Position numbers and translations under genes: made by a program. A stretch of 64,000 bases of DNA from JBBQER01 sp052148155 (GTDB lineage: Bacteria; Actinomycetota; Acidimicrobiia; IMCC26256; PALSA-610). This document shows, in pieces, positions 1 through 8,237 of the stretch. Position 1 is the first letter of the stretch. The number at the start of each line of letters is the position of its first letter. Under the pieces are notes generated by a model. It worked only from the letters and a program-made list of their open reading frames with translations, ran no database searches and was not told the origin of the DNA. Location of the stretch: NCBI GenBank assembly GCA_052148155.1, contig JBKQIY010000251.1:62001-126000 (forward strand), written 5' to 3'.

Positions 1-77
1 CGCCCAGCTCTGACGGGCAGGCCGTCGCTGCGATCGAGGACCACGAACCACTCGCGGTGCCGACGACTCGTCGCCAT
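1..77 (-). CDS. possible 5' end of a gene running off the left edge
   Basis: An ATG at 77 on the minus strand opens a frame that stays open to the window edge, giving only 25 residues beginning MATSRRHREWFVVLDR. The residue mix looks coding and the upstream sequence (78-507) has no competing gene. Too short to assign a family, and no clear Shine-Dalgarno is seen. It could be chance. Confidence 0.25.
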   Translation of the reverse strand, partial: MATSRRHREWFVVLDRSDGLPVRAG

Positions 78-507
78 GTTCGGCTGTCACGCCAGACGCT
101 CGCGTCTCCCCGCCGTTCGAGCGCAGACTCTCCCCGCGCACGACCCGGCGACGCTCGAGCACCAGACCCGACGTGACCAACCCCCGCCCGCCTCGGGCGA
201 CACGGTCGTCGAGGCGGGACACCCGCCCCGTACGCGGCGACCGTCAACGCCGGAGGCGGGGCACCACAACGAGTCGACGTCGAGCGCCGCCCCAAACCGT
301 CGGCGGAACGCGCAGGGCAAGGGCCGGAAACCTAGCCCGCGAGGCACGTTCTAGCCCGGGACGAGAAGGGACGAGCGGCGCGGGGTGCGACGCGGCGACG
401 TTCAGTGGGGGAAGTCGGACGGAGTGAGGCAGCTCCGGCGCGGTGCACCAAATTCGACCAGCGGATTGTTACGGTTACAAGACGGGCCTCTGATCGAGGG
501 ATCCAGC
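78..507. other. gene-free stretch
   Basis: Overlapping arginine/proline-rich frames on both strands look like G+C-driven open frames rather than genes. No hairpin, repeat or RNA gene was recognised. The 3' end should carry the promoter of the secreted-protein gene that starts at 508. Confidence 0.5.
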
Positions 508-1011
508 ATGAAGAAGTTTTCTGTCGCCGTGGGCGTCTGTATCTTGTCAACGCTGCTGAGCGTTGGCACGGCTGGCGCGTTCTCAACGAAAGGCATCGCG
601 CCCATTCGCAAGATTCCTGTGGCCGCGCTCAATGACGACACGGGCCGGCCGGGCGTATGGGCAACCGATGCGGTCTACACGAAGTGTGGCCAGATTGGTG
701 TCGACGCTGTGTTCTATAACAGCTCATCGAATCCAAGGATCAATACAGGCCAACAGACCTTCAGCATCTCGATCGAGAGATACCACAACGGCGCATGGGT
801 GCATGTCAAGGGTTCCGAGATCGAGAGTTACAGGCCGAGCCATCAGCATCGTCGCTACGACTATGACCAATATCTCCACCCCGGATGGGACTACATATAT
901 CGAGTGTACGTTGCCAACTACACCCACGCCCCCTTACTTGGGACGATGTGGGTGAACGCCGCAGCAAACGACTACTACCCGCCCGACCACGACATAGCCG
1001 ACTGCCAATAA
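508..1011 (+). CDS. small secreted protein of unknown function
   Basis: 167 residues. The open frame begins at 385, but the ATG at 508 is preferred: it follows a purine-rich ribosome site (CGAGGG, 495-500) and begins a textbook signal peptide (MKKFSVAVGVCILSTLLS, then a small-residue region ending AGA around residue 24). The mature part is rich in Tyr, His and Asn, has two Cys (the first in TKCGQIG, the second in the last residues, ADCQ) that could form a disulphide, and alternating patterns typical of a beta-sandwich. No family is recognised. It stands alone: its downstream neighbour is on the other strand. Codon use is less G+C-biased than in the neighbours, which suggests acquired DNA. Secretion is inferred from the signal peptide; function is unknown. 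Confidence 0.75.
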   Translation: MKKFSVAVGVCILSTLLSVGTAGAFSTKGIAPIRKIPVAALNDDTGRPGVWATDAVYTKCGQIGVDAVFYNSSSNPRINTGQQTFSISIERYHNGAWVHVKGSEIESYRPSHQHRRYDYDQYLHPGWDYIYRVYVANYTHAPLLGTMWVNAAANDYYPPDHDIADCQ

Positions 1012-1085
1012 CTCTCAGAGGCACGTCGAATCGATCATCGACAAGATCGACGACGCAGTCTCCGACCGGTGCGTATCTGGTCGCG

Positions 1086-2006
1086 TCAGTGCGACGCGGA
1101 CGTCGTCGACGCGGACGTCGTCTGGATGAAATCGGTGAGGATGTCGGAGAAGCGGCCGGGCTGTTCGCAGTGCGGGAAGTGTCCGCTGCCGTTGAGGATC
1201 TCGAGTCGGCTGCTGGGGATCGTTTCGTGGGTGGCGCGGCTTTGGTCGACGGGGATGATGTGGTCGTGGTCGCCCCAGATGATCAGTGTGGGCGTTTCGG
1301 CGGCGAGGTAGAGCCGATCGGCGGCGCTGACACGTTGGCCGGCGATGTCGACGACTGATCGCAGCGTGTTGATGAATGCGGTGCGGGTCGCGCCGTCGGC
1401 CAACGAGCCGTAGCCGTCCCATACCTCTATGAGGTGCGGGCTGGTGTGCAGGCCGATGTGTGCGAGCCAACCCGCGACATTCACTCCCACATCGTGGACC
1501 CAGCGAGTGCACGCCAGCGGGAGGACGAACTCGGAGCCGGGTAACGCGAGCAGGCGCAACAACAGGTTGACCTCGTCGCCTAATCCGCCGCTCGAGACGA
1601 GCACGAGCCTTTCGCATCGTTCTGGGAACTGGTAGGCGAATTGCATTGCGATGCCGCCACCCAATGAATGTCCGACCACGGTTGCTCGGTCGTGCCCCAA
1701 CGCCAACAGGAGATCCCGTATCCCGCTCGCGAACGCTCCCAACGAGTAATCCCAGCGCGGCTTGTCCGAGTCGCCATGGCCCAAAAGATCAGGGGCAATC
1801 ACCGTGAACTGCTCGGTGAGCATCGGCATGACGAAACGCCAAGTCGCCGAGCTGGCGGCCATGCCGTGAATGAGGACTAGCACCGGTCCGGACCCGCCGC
1901 TGCGATAACCGACGCGATGACCGTGGATCTCGATGTGTCGCACTTCGGTCGCTGCCGTCACGGTCTCACATCGTACGACGCTTCCGGGGATGTTCAAAGA
2001 TCGCAC
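1086..2006 (-). CDS. alpha/beta hydrolase
   Basis: 306 residues, normal for the alpha/beta hydrolase fold. The oxyanion-side HG is at residues 47-48 (LIHGMAASS). The nucleophile elbow GHSLGG places Ser at about 114, the acid is Asp near 248 (WGDHDH) and the catalytic His is at about 276 (GSGHFPHCEQP), so the triad is complete. The C-terminal pattern HFPHCEQPGRF is typical of the esterase / C-C hydrolase (MhpC-like) group. The substrate cannot be read from sequence. The last 12 residues are a Thr/Ser/Ala tail containing a short tandem repeat (TTSAS). The annotated ATG gives a 20-residue leader before the conserved VRHIEIHGHRV start, so an internal start is possible. It is monocistronic and cytoplasmic, with no signal peptide. 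Confidence 0.88.
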   Translation of the reverse strand: MRSLNIPGSVVRCETVTAATEVRHIEIHGHRVGYRSGGSGPVLVLIHGMAASSATWRFVMPMLTEQFTVIAPDLLGHGDSDKPRWDYSLGAFASGIRDLLLALGHDRATVVGHSLGGGIAMQFAYQFPERCERLVLVSSGGLGDEVNLLLRLLALPGSEFVLPLACTRWVHDVGVNVAGWLAHIGLHTSPHLIEVWDGYGSLADGATRTAFINTLRSVVDIAGQRVSAADRLYLAAETPTLIIWGDHDHIIPVDQSRATHETIPSSRLEILNGSGHFPHCEQPGRFSDILTDFIQTTSASTTSASH

Positions 2007-2305
2007 AATACAAGTCTCACTCTCGCGCCCCGCGCGCTCAGGATGCCACGGCGTCCCCCCACGGACATTGTCGTTCCGGCGTGTCGTGGCATGCGCGTTC
2101 GCATCGGTTTCTTGCCCGTGTTGGCGCTGGTTGACCGTCCACTGACAGACGCGCGGCGCGTGAACGACCGCTCAAGCAACCACTGGTCGTCGTCGTGCCT
2201 CGCGCACGCCGGGTCGCGCATTCATTCGAGTCAGTCGTCGCCGAGCACAGTAGATGCCACCACACGCACGATCCTGCGGCTCGAATGGGTACCAGTGCCG
2301 ACCGA

Positions 2306-2707
2306 CTAGGCCCGCGAGCGGCTCTCGCTCGGATCTTCGTCCTCGTCTCCGGACCGCGCCTCCGCGACCTCGACTCCGAGCGCGAGGGTTTGCAACATCA
2401 CGGTCGGATCGAGGCCGGCGGTCGTCGCCGCCCCGATCAGGAAAATCGCCGCGTGTCGGGCGAGCCCCTCCATCACAAGCGCCGCGTTTTCCTTGTCGCG
2501 CAGCGCCTCTCTCACGAGGCGCTGAAGGTCAGCGCGGCGAGGGTCAGCGACGCGGGCATGCTCGGCTTCCCATGAGGTTTCCGGGTGTGCCAGTTCCAAA
2601 GCCAGCGCAGCAGCAAGCATCGCAACGCCGTCATGGAACGGCGCAGCCTGAAGGGCAACGCCGTCATCGGCCTCGTCCTTGCCATCGAAGTCGCCGGGCT
2701 CGCTCAT
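2306..2707 (-). CDS. hypothetical acidic protein
   Basis: 133 residues, acidic at both ends (DFDGKDEADDG at the start, SGDEDEDPSESRSRA at the end) with a helical centre. The centre contains ALALELAHPETSWEAEHARVAD and a moderately hydrophobic helix (IFLIGAATTAGLD). No family is recognised. The codon pattern is coding-like and the opposite strand is Arg/Ser-rich shadow. An ORF of doubtful status ends only 6 bases upstream. Probably a cytoplasmic helical protein; no function proposed. Confidence 0.5.
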   Translation of the reverse strand: MSEPGDFDGKDEADDGVALQAAPFHDGVAMLAAALALELAHPETSWEAEHARVADPRRADLQRLVREALRDKENAALVMEGLARHAAIFLIGAATTAGLDPTVMLQTLALGVEVAEARSGDEDEDPSESRSRA

Positions 2708-2713
2708 CCTCGG

Positions 2714-2965
2714 TCATCCTGTCGTTAGGTTGCGCCCGCGTCGACAAGCTCTACCGGTGGTGCCACGCCGCCTGGATGGGGCACGCCCGGCGCATTGATT
2801 CGGTTCCCGGACGGCGTATCCGAACAGTCCGCACCATATTCGTGCACCGATATCGATCCGGCTCCGGTCGACCGTGACCATGGTGTCGGGATCGGGCAGG
2901 GCTGCCTCAATCGGTCCGAAGTCGTGAACGACCGCCACTCGCAGTCCTGGCGTCGCTGACTCCAT
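2714..2965 (-). CDS. doubtful small ORF upstream of the acidic protein
   Basis: 83 codons. The first 50 residues (MESATPGLRVAVVHDFG...) have a plausible alternation of hydrophobic and polar residues, while the last 30 are Arg/Gly-rich and look like read-through. If real it would be the first gene of a two-gene unit, ending 6 bases before the next ATG. It may equally be a decayed gene. Nothing else is seen in 2966-3152. Confidence 0.25.
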   Translation of the reverse strand: MESATPGLRVAVVHDFGPIEAALPDPDTMVTVDRSRIDIGARIWCGLFGYAVREPNQCAGRAPSRRRGTTGRACRRGRNLTTG

Positions 2966-3152
2966 CCGAGTCCTTCGGTTCGCTGTTGGGTATCCGTTTG
3001 GCCTCGAGGTGGGTCAGATCCGACATGCGGGCGCCCCATGCCCTTGATGACACGCGGCCGACGCCCGCACGCAAAGCAACAACGGCTGCGAACGGAGGGG
3101 GCTGTTCGGACAGCGACAGTCGTTTACTTCAGGCCCGACGTGGCGTAACTGA

Positions 3153-3224
3153 TTAAGCCACCATCGCGAACATCGGGAGCGCGGCGGTGAGCATGAATGC
3201 GATGGTGTCTTTACAGATTCGCAC
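3153..3224 (-). pseudogene. truncated relative of the neighbouring mini membrane protein
   Basis: A GTG-started frame of 23 codons (VRICKDTIAFMLTAALP...) aligns without gaps to the membrane segment of the 65-residue protein at 3338-3535 (MRLTEDFLAFLLTASLA...). Then a TAA interrupts it where the relative continues. It looks like the 3'-truncated product of a tandem duplication. A functional micro-peptide is possible but unproven. Confidence 0.3.
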
Positions 3225-3337
3225 ATCGCGGTCTTCCCAATCTCGCTCATGTTCATTCGGTCCGTATCTTCGACCTTCGCGAGTGTGTGCGGTCGTCGGC
3301 GCTTCGACGCGCGGCGCGTCAGATGCGTGCATGACGT

Positions 3338-3535
3338 CTATCTGAGGGTCGTCACCGCGTACAGCACAACGCCCAGAATCGCGAACGCCGCGAGGCTCGC
3401 CGTCAGAAGGAACGCCAGGAAGTCCTCGGTCAGACGCATGCCTCTGAGGTACCCGGCCACGACCACCGGTAAACCATGCTTTCTCAGGCGCAGGCGGACG
3501 GACCGTCGCCGATCGGTGTGAGCGTGGCTCGTCAT
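3338..3535 (-). CDS. mini membrane protein
   Basis: 65 residues: a basic N-terminal third (HTDRRRSVRLRLRKHG), then one long membrane segment from about residue 38 to 62 (FLAFLLTASLAAFAILGVVLY), ending VTTLR. The architecture is that of a small inner-membrane protein with an N-in basic region. No family is recognised. It is divergent from the DUF1003 gene starting 45 bases away, so the short shared spacer probably holds both promoters. A shorter relative lies just downstream at 3153-3224, supporting the view that this is a real coding sequence that has been duplicated. Confidence 0.45.
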   Translation of the reverse strand: MTSHAHTDRRRSVRLRLRKHGLPVVVAGYLRGMRLTEDFLAFLLTASLAAFAILGVVLYAVTTLR

Positions 3536-3579
3536 GAGAGATACACCGGCGCGCGTCGGTTGTGTGCGACGATCCGGTC

Positions 3580-4074
3580 ATGGAACAGCGAGGGTGGCAG
3601 AACCTCTGGCATAAACACCCAGGGGTCCGGTCCGGAGAGCAACTCACGTTAGGTGAGCGGGCTGCGGACCGGATGCGCAACATGATGGGTTCATGGCCCT
3701 TCGTGTTCACGTTCTTCGGGATCATGGCCCTCTGGGTGATCGCGAACTCGGTGTTCTACCTGGGTGGCCAGCACGGTAAGCATGGCTTCGACCCCTACCC
3801 GTACATTCTGTTGAACTTGTTCTTGTCGATGCTGGCGGGTGTCCAAGCCGCAGCCTTGTTGATCGCCGCGAAACGCGCTGATGGGATCTCATCGGAGATC
3901 GCCATACACACCGAGAACAACACCGATGACATCAAGACCTTGGTGAATGAGAATACGGCCCTGACGGAGCAAGTGAAACGGAACACGGATCTCCTCGAAG
4001 AGATCCACCGCCACGTCGCCGCCCTCACACCCAACGCCGGCACTATGGAGGCCGATCCGCCCGCCACGCCGTAA
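3580..4074 (+). CDS. DUF1003 family membrane protein
   Basis: 164 residues from the ATG at 3580 (a GTG at 3562 would add six). The order matches DUF1003: a soluble N-terminus with LTLGERAADRM, two membrane helices (about residues 40-62, WPFVFTFFGIMALWVIANSV, and 77-98, ILLNLFLSMLAGVQAAALLI) joined by the conserved FDPYPYILLNL loop, and a polar C-terminal helix (HTENNTDDIKTLVNENTAL) that is likely a coiled coil. Function in bacteria is not established; it is an inner-membrane protein. It is transcribed alone and divergent from the mini membrane protein at 3338-3535. Confidence 0.88.
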   Translation: MEQRGWQNLWHKHPGVRSGEQLTLGERAADRMRNMMGSWPFVFTFFGIMALWVIANSVFYLGGQHGKHGFDPYPYILLNLFLSMLAGVQAAALLIAAKRADGISSEIAIHTENNTDDIKTLVNENTALTEQVKRNTDLLEEIHRHVAALTPNAGTMEADPPATP

Positions 4075-4452
4075 CGTCGCGAAGAGTTCCTTGGGACGGT
4101 CGATCCCGCAGGGGCGGCGACCACGATGGCTCGGCTTGGGCGGCGAGAGGGTCATCTCGCGCCGCCCCGCATTCCGCTCCGCGGACTGCGCGATCGAATA
4201 ATGCGGTCCGGCCAGACTGTCCCAGATCCCGCGACCCATCACAACGATCCAGCCGCGCGTATAGCGCCGGGTCGAGGGCGCGATATCCCGACGATCGGGA
4301 ACTGGGCGCGTGCAGCCGCGAGCCTGCACTGACGTCCCGTCGCGAGTGCGTGCGGCCAGCGCCGATCGGCTAACTGGCGGTGCGCGCGGCGGTGTTCGGT
4401 CGAACGGGGCGCGTTGTGGGGACGAGTCGGGTCGGCGCGGGTTAGCCCCGGG
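4075..4452. other. gene-free stretch between convergent genes
   Basis: No credible frame. A short direct repeat GGGTTAGC occurs twice at about 4438-4455, overlapping the end of the diguanylate cyclase gene. No convincing terminator hairpin is seen. Confidence 0.45.
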
Positions 4453-5877
4453 TTAGCGCGAGGCGTCGGGTTCTTCCCACCGGTGGTGGGTCCAGTTGTG
4501 TTTTCCGGCCCGTTTGGTCTCGTACATTGCTTCGTCGGCGCTTGTTCGCATGGGTGTTGTTTGGGTCGCTGGTCCGGGACCGCAGATGCCGACCGAAAGT
4601 GTGACGGGTGGGTTCAGATGCCCCACGCTCGCGACGAGTCGTTCGCCGAGCAGTTGTGCTTCTTGGTCGTCCGTGGCGCCAGTGACGACAAGCACGAACT
4701 CGTCACCGCCGAGGCGGGCGACGGGGTCTTTGCCGCGGACCGCTCGGCGTAAGGCCTCGGCGACGTTACAGAGCACCGCGTCGCCCGCGTCGTGGCCGAA
4801 GTGATCGTTGATCGTTTTGAAGTCGTCAACGTCACAGAAGGCGACGAGGACCTGGTCGTGTGCTTCAGCGAGGCGTTCGCAGGCGCGGTCGAACGCGTCT
4901 CGGTTGAGGAGTCCGGTGAGGGGGTCAAGGTCACCGCGTCGCGCTAACTCGTCCTCGCGGAGGTGTCGCTCGTGGGTGTCTCGCACGGTTACGACGACCT
5001 CGTCGGGCACTCCCGAGCCGGGTTCGGACGCGAGTCGAAGAACGAGATCCGCCCAACGCCAATTTGGTCCGGGGACCCGCATCAGCGCCGTCATCGTGCG
5101 TTCGTCGTGACACGCAACCGCAGCAAACCGTTCGCGCAGGGCGTCGTGATGTGACGCGTGGAACAGCGTGTCGATATGCGAATCCACCATGCGTTCGACG
5201 CTCAGGCCGGACATGCGCGAGAACGACGGCGACGCCCACGAGACCCGTCCGGAAGTTTCGACGAGCAATAGTCCGTCAGGGATGTATTCGGCGATTCTGC
5301 GAGCGCGTACGTCTGCGGCTGCGAGCGCGCCGCGTTCGCGCGTGCGCGTTACCGCTTGCACCAGCAGCTGCGCGAGCACCTCAACTTGTCCCGGTGTTAC
5401 CGCACCCCAGCGATGAGCGCGGTCGAAGATCTGGAGGCCCGCAAGACCTAACAGACTCCCACCCACCAGCACCGGCGCCATGACAATGGAACGCAGCCCG
5501 TTGGCCGTTGCCAACGCCCGTTCCGACGGCGCCAGCTCAACCTCCGTCAGGTCGTCGACCGCGACGGTATGACCGAGCCGTAAGAACTCCGTGGCGGAGC
5601 CGAACGTACCCGAGATCGGCGAACCGATCTCGGGTGAGGCCGCACCTCGTCCTGGACAAATCCAGTGCCAATCGTCGCTTACGCGTTCGTGCTCATCCAC
5701 CAGCGTCGCAAACGCGACGTCAACCCCCGCGAAGACACCCAGCTGCTCGAGGCACGTCTCGACCGCAATATCCAACGACGCCGCATCCGCCGCGCCCAAG
5801 ACCCGCGACAACCGAGCCGCCAAGCTCTGAAACGATAGGCCGGGCGTCGGGCGCGATCGATCTGTCTCCAGCCACAT
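4453..5877 (-). CDS. diguanylate cyclase with GAF and PAS sensory domains
   Basis: 474 residues. Order: GAF domain (about 25-170), PAS domain (about 190-300, with the RIAEYIPDGLLLVE start), then a GGDEF domain (about 310-460). The active-site motif is intact GGDEF at residues 390-394, preceded by RGKD exactly five residues upstream, which is the RxxD inhibitory site for product feedback. It should therefore make cyclic di-GMP from two GTP and be feedback-inhibited. No EAL domain and no membrane segment are present, so it is a soluble cytoplasmic sensor. The GAF/PAS ligands are unknown. Monocistronic. High confidence in family and activity; the signal sensed is open. Confidence 0.93.
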   Translation of the reverse strand: MWLETDRSRPTPGLSFQSLAARLSRVLGAADAASLDIAVETCLEQLGVFAGVDVAFATLVDEHERVSDDWHWICPGRGAASPEIGSPISGTFGSATEFLRLGHTVAVDDLTEVELAPSERALATANGLRSIVMAPVLVGGSLLGLAGLQIFDRAHRWGAVTPGQVEVLAQLLVQAVTRTRERGALAAADVRARRIAEYIPDGLLLVETSGRVSWASPSFSRMSGLSVERMVDSHIDTLFHASHHDALRERFAAVACHDERTMTALMRVPGPNWRWADLVLRLASEPGSGVPDEVVVTVRDTHERHLREDELARRGDLDPLTGLLNRDAFDRACERLAEAHDQVLVAFCDVDDFKTINDHFGHDAGDAVLCNVAEALRRAVRGKDPVARLGGDEFVLVVTGATDDQEAQLLGERLVASVGHLNPPVTLSVGICGPGPATQTTPMRTSADEAMYETKRAGKHNWTHHRWEEPDASR

Positions 5878-6082
5878 GACAACTCATCGGTCGGACCCCC
5901 GGCCCCCTTGATTCCCACAAGATGACCATCGTCACGCCAACCCGACCGTCCTCAGGCCGTAAACCGAGCGCTGACACACCGCCCAAGCAGTTGTCTCGCG
6001 AGCCGGAAGCGCCCCCGAGCAACACGGCTCGATCGCCCCCTACCGCGGGGTACGTGGTCCGAACACCTGGAGGCGCGGCAGA

Positions 6083-6496
6083 GTGTCGTCGATGTGGCCG
6101 CGGGTCGATGGGCTTCGAGCGTTTTCGTTCGGTGATCCCGGACCGCTGCGGCGACGCTTGACCTTGTTGGCGCTCGCGGGAACGAAGGTCGCTACTGCGG
6201 GGCTCTTGCAGCAGGACTATGTCGATGAAGGTGAAGCGATCGAGGTGGTCGGCGAACGCCAGGCGGTGCTCGGCGACGACGACCTGGTTGTGGCGGTCAT
6301 TGAGATCGTTCGCGTGGAGACCCTCCATGTCTGCGACTTGCCATGGGAGTTCGCGGACACGGAGGGCGAGGGCTTCCGGTCAATCGAGCACTGGCGCGAC
6401 GGGCACCGGTCCTATTACGCGCAGCAAGGCATTGACGTGGACGACAACACGTCTTTCGTGTGTGTTTGGTTCCGTCTCGTCGAGAGGCGGACGTAG
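6083..6496 (+). CDS. ASCH domain protein
   Basis: 137 residues from a GTG at 6083, with a purine-rich ribosome site (GGAGG, about 6069). The ASCH pattern is clear: FGDPGPLRRRLTLLALAGTKVATAGLL near the start, the VGERQAVLGDDDLVVAVIEI strand pair, then FADTEGEGFRSIEHWRDGH near the C-terminus. ASCH proteins have a PUA-like beta-barrel and bind RNA or modified nucleosides; some bacterial members (YqfB) are amidohydrolases acting on N4-acetylcytidine. It is isolated, with no operon partner. The exact substrate is an inference only. Confidence 0.85.
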   Translation: MSSMWPRVDGLRAFSFGDPGPLRRRLTLLALAGTKVATAGLLQQDYVDEGEAIEVVGERQAVLGDDDLVVAVIEIVRVETLHVCDLPWEFADTEGEGFRSIEHWRDGHRSYYAQQGIDVDDNTSFVCVWFRLVERRT

Positions 6497-6646
6497 CGCT
6501 GACCCATCCCGGCGACTGCCTCGTACCGCGGGTCCGCGTTCGCCAACGACCGGCCATCACCGTCCGGTCTCAGCGTGAGGGCGTCCTCGAGAAGCACATA
6601 GATCGAACCTACATCGCGAGCCTTCCGCCCCGACCGAACCGGAGTG

Positions 6647-6778
6647 ACGCCGGCCGCACCGAACACGCTGACCGCCATCGAGGACTACGCCGCCGCTGGG
6701 CTCGCACCCCAGGACGGCTCTGACGGTTTCTTCGGACGCAACGCCGCATATCTCTTACGGGAGCCCTCACCGAACTGA
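6647..6778 (+). pseudogene. fragment resembling the C-terminus of a metabolic enzyme
   Basis: A 43-codon frame ends TLTAIEDYAAAGLAPQDGSD followed by FFGRNAAYLLREP and TGA. This resembles the last helices of TIM-barrel amidohydrolase-type enzymes, where a GRNA motif precedes the terminal helix. No start codon or upstream homologous sequence is seen, so it is scored as a gene remnant. The surrounding 6497-6844 has no other credible frame. Confidence 0.25.
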
Positions 6779-6844
6779 CGCGCGCCGCGACAGTCACGCG
6801 TCGCCGCTTGTGGCGGGCGGCGTGGCCGGGTAACACATCACGTC

Positions 6845-7714
6845 ATGAGCCAACAACGGGTGATGATCGTGACCGGCGCGACGAACGGCATCGGTGAAGC
6901 CGCGGCCATCGAGCTGGCGCGCCGGGACGCCCAGGTCGGCGTCGTCGCCCGCGATCCCCGCAAGGCCGACGCGACGGTTGCCCGCATCGAGGCGATGACG
7001 CCGGGCGCGCTCGTCGATGTGTTCATCGCCGACCTCGCGCTCATGAGCGACGTTCGCGAGCTGTCGGACGAGCTCTTGGATCGCTATGACCACATTGACG
7101 TGCTCGTGAACAACGCCGGGATCCAGCTGCGCGAGCAACGGACGACGAGCGAAGGGTTGCCCGAGATGGTCGCCGTCAACTACCTCGCGCCGTGGTTGCT
7201 GACCTCGCTGTTACGCGATCGTCTCGTGGCGTCCGCCCCAGCGCGTGTGGTGGTCACGGCATCCGAGGCGCACCGAATTGGCTGGACGATCGATCCCGAC
7301 ACGATCTTGACCGACACCTCTCCCTTCGGCCCCGCCGCGATCATGAGCGCCTACGGGAAAGCGAAGCTGGCAGACGTCCTGTTCACACTCGAGCTCGCCG
7401 AACGACTCGAAGGTACGGCCGTGACTGCCAACTGTTGTTGTCCCGGTCTCGTCGCCACCGGACTGGCGGGCACTGACAACATGAGCGACCGGGTCGCGAC
7501 GGCTTTGTCACGAACCCCCTTGATACGTCGCCCCGCACAGGGGGCCCGGGTACTCGTCCGCCTGGCAACCGACCCGACGTTCGCGACCCGCACCGGCGAG
7601 TTCATCTCGTCAACCCCGCTCGCCGGTCTGATGCCCAAGATCCCGGCCGTTCGCAACGCCGCGCTCCGCCGACAGCTATGGGAGACGACCGAGGCGTTGC
7701 TCAACACGACCTAA
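6845..7714 (+). CDS. short-chain dehydrogenase/reductase
   Basis: 289 residues, a classical or slightly extended SDR. Cofactor motif TGATNGIG at 10-17, NNAG at 89-92, catalytic Ser at about 140, and YGKAK giving Tyr170 and Lys174. The sequence after the active site (LADVLFTLELAERLEGTAV, then CCCPGLVATGLAG) resembles the retinol dehydrogenase / protochlorophyllide-reductase-like subgroup. It should catalyse NAD(P)-dependent alcohol/ketone interconversion on an unknown, probably hydrophobic, substrate. Cytoplasmic and monocistronic. Confidence 0.92.
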   Translation: MSQQRVMIVTGATNGIGEAAAIELARRDAQVGVVARDPRKADATVARIEAMTPGALVDVFIADLALMSDVRELSDELLDRYDHIDVLVNNAGIQLREQRTTSEGLPEMVAVNYLAPWLLTSLLRDRLVASAPARVVVTASEAHRIGWTIDPDTILTDTSPFGPAAIMSAYGKAKLADVLFTLELAERLEGTAVTANCCCPGLVATGLAGTDNMSDRVATALSRTPLIRRPAQGARVLVRLATDPTFATRTGEFISSTPLAGLMPKIPAVRNAALRRQLWETTEALLNTT

Positions 7715-7850
7715 ACCGGCATAGCCGCTTCGACCTTGGACCCTGGCCCGCGCGTTGAACTCGAGCTACTCGACCGCGATGCGTGCCAACAACTCGGGGT
7801 TACCAGCTGCTTGGTCGTATCGGCGTGACGGTCACGCGCTTCGTGTCGCG

Positions 7851-8100
7851 AACGTGTGTGGGGAATGCGGACTTCAGCCTGAAAATCCGGCTCGATCGAC
7901 GTAACGTCGCCATTCACCTCACGTCGGCGACTTCGTCACAGGCGATGATTGCTCGCCACGGTCCGGCACACGAGCACCGTCGGAGGACGACTGAACCCCT
8001 GCTGATCAATGCTTTTGTCGCGTGCAAGGCGTCATCGTGTGGCACGCGACGTCCCGTCACGCAACCGCCCTCAGGGCTGCTTTTGCAAGCAGGGGCCGTG
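7851..8100 (+). repeat. direct repeat, copy 1, ending in a tRNA-Ala-like arm
   Basis: About 250 bp that align along their whole length, at about 75-80% identity by eye, with 15738-16003 in the same orientation. The best-conserved block is 7929-7955 (CTTCGTCACAGGCGATGATT and on). The copy ends with GCTGCTTTTGCAAGCAGG (8076-8093), an anticodon-stem-like hairpin matching tRNA-Ala(TGC) except for one extra T. No protein is convincingly encoded. The rest of 7715-8237 holds nothing recognisable. Confidence 0.65.
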
Positions 8101-8237
8101 GTGCGTTCTTGTGGGGCGTGTTGGTCGCGCCGAGCCGCAGCGCTCGTCTACTTGGTGGGCTGCGACCGAGAGCGTCGCGGTCTCGGCGTCCGACGTCGGG
8201 CGGGTCGGTGAGCCCGAACCGAAACGATAAACCTCAC

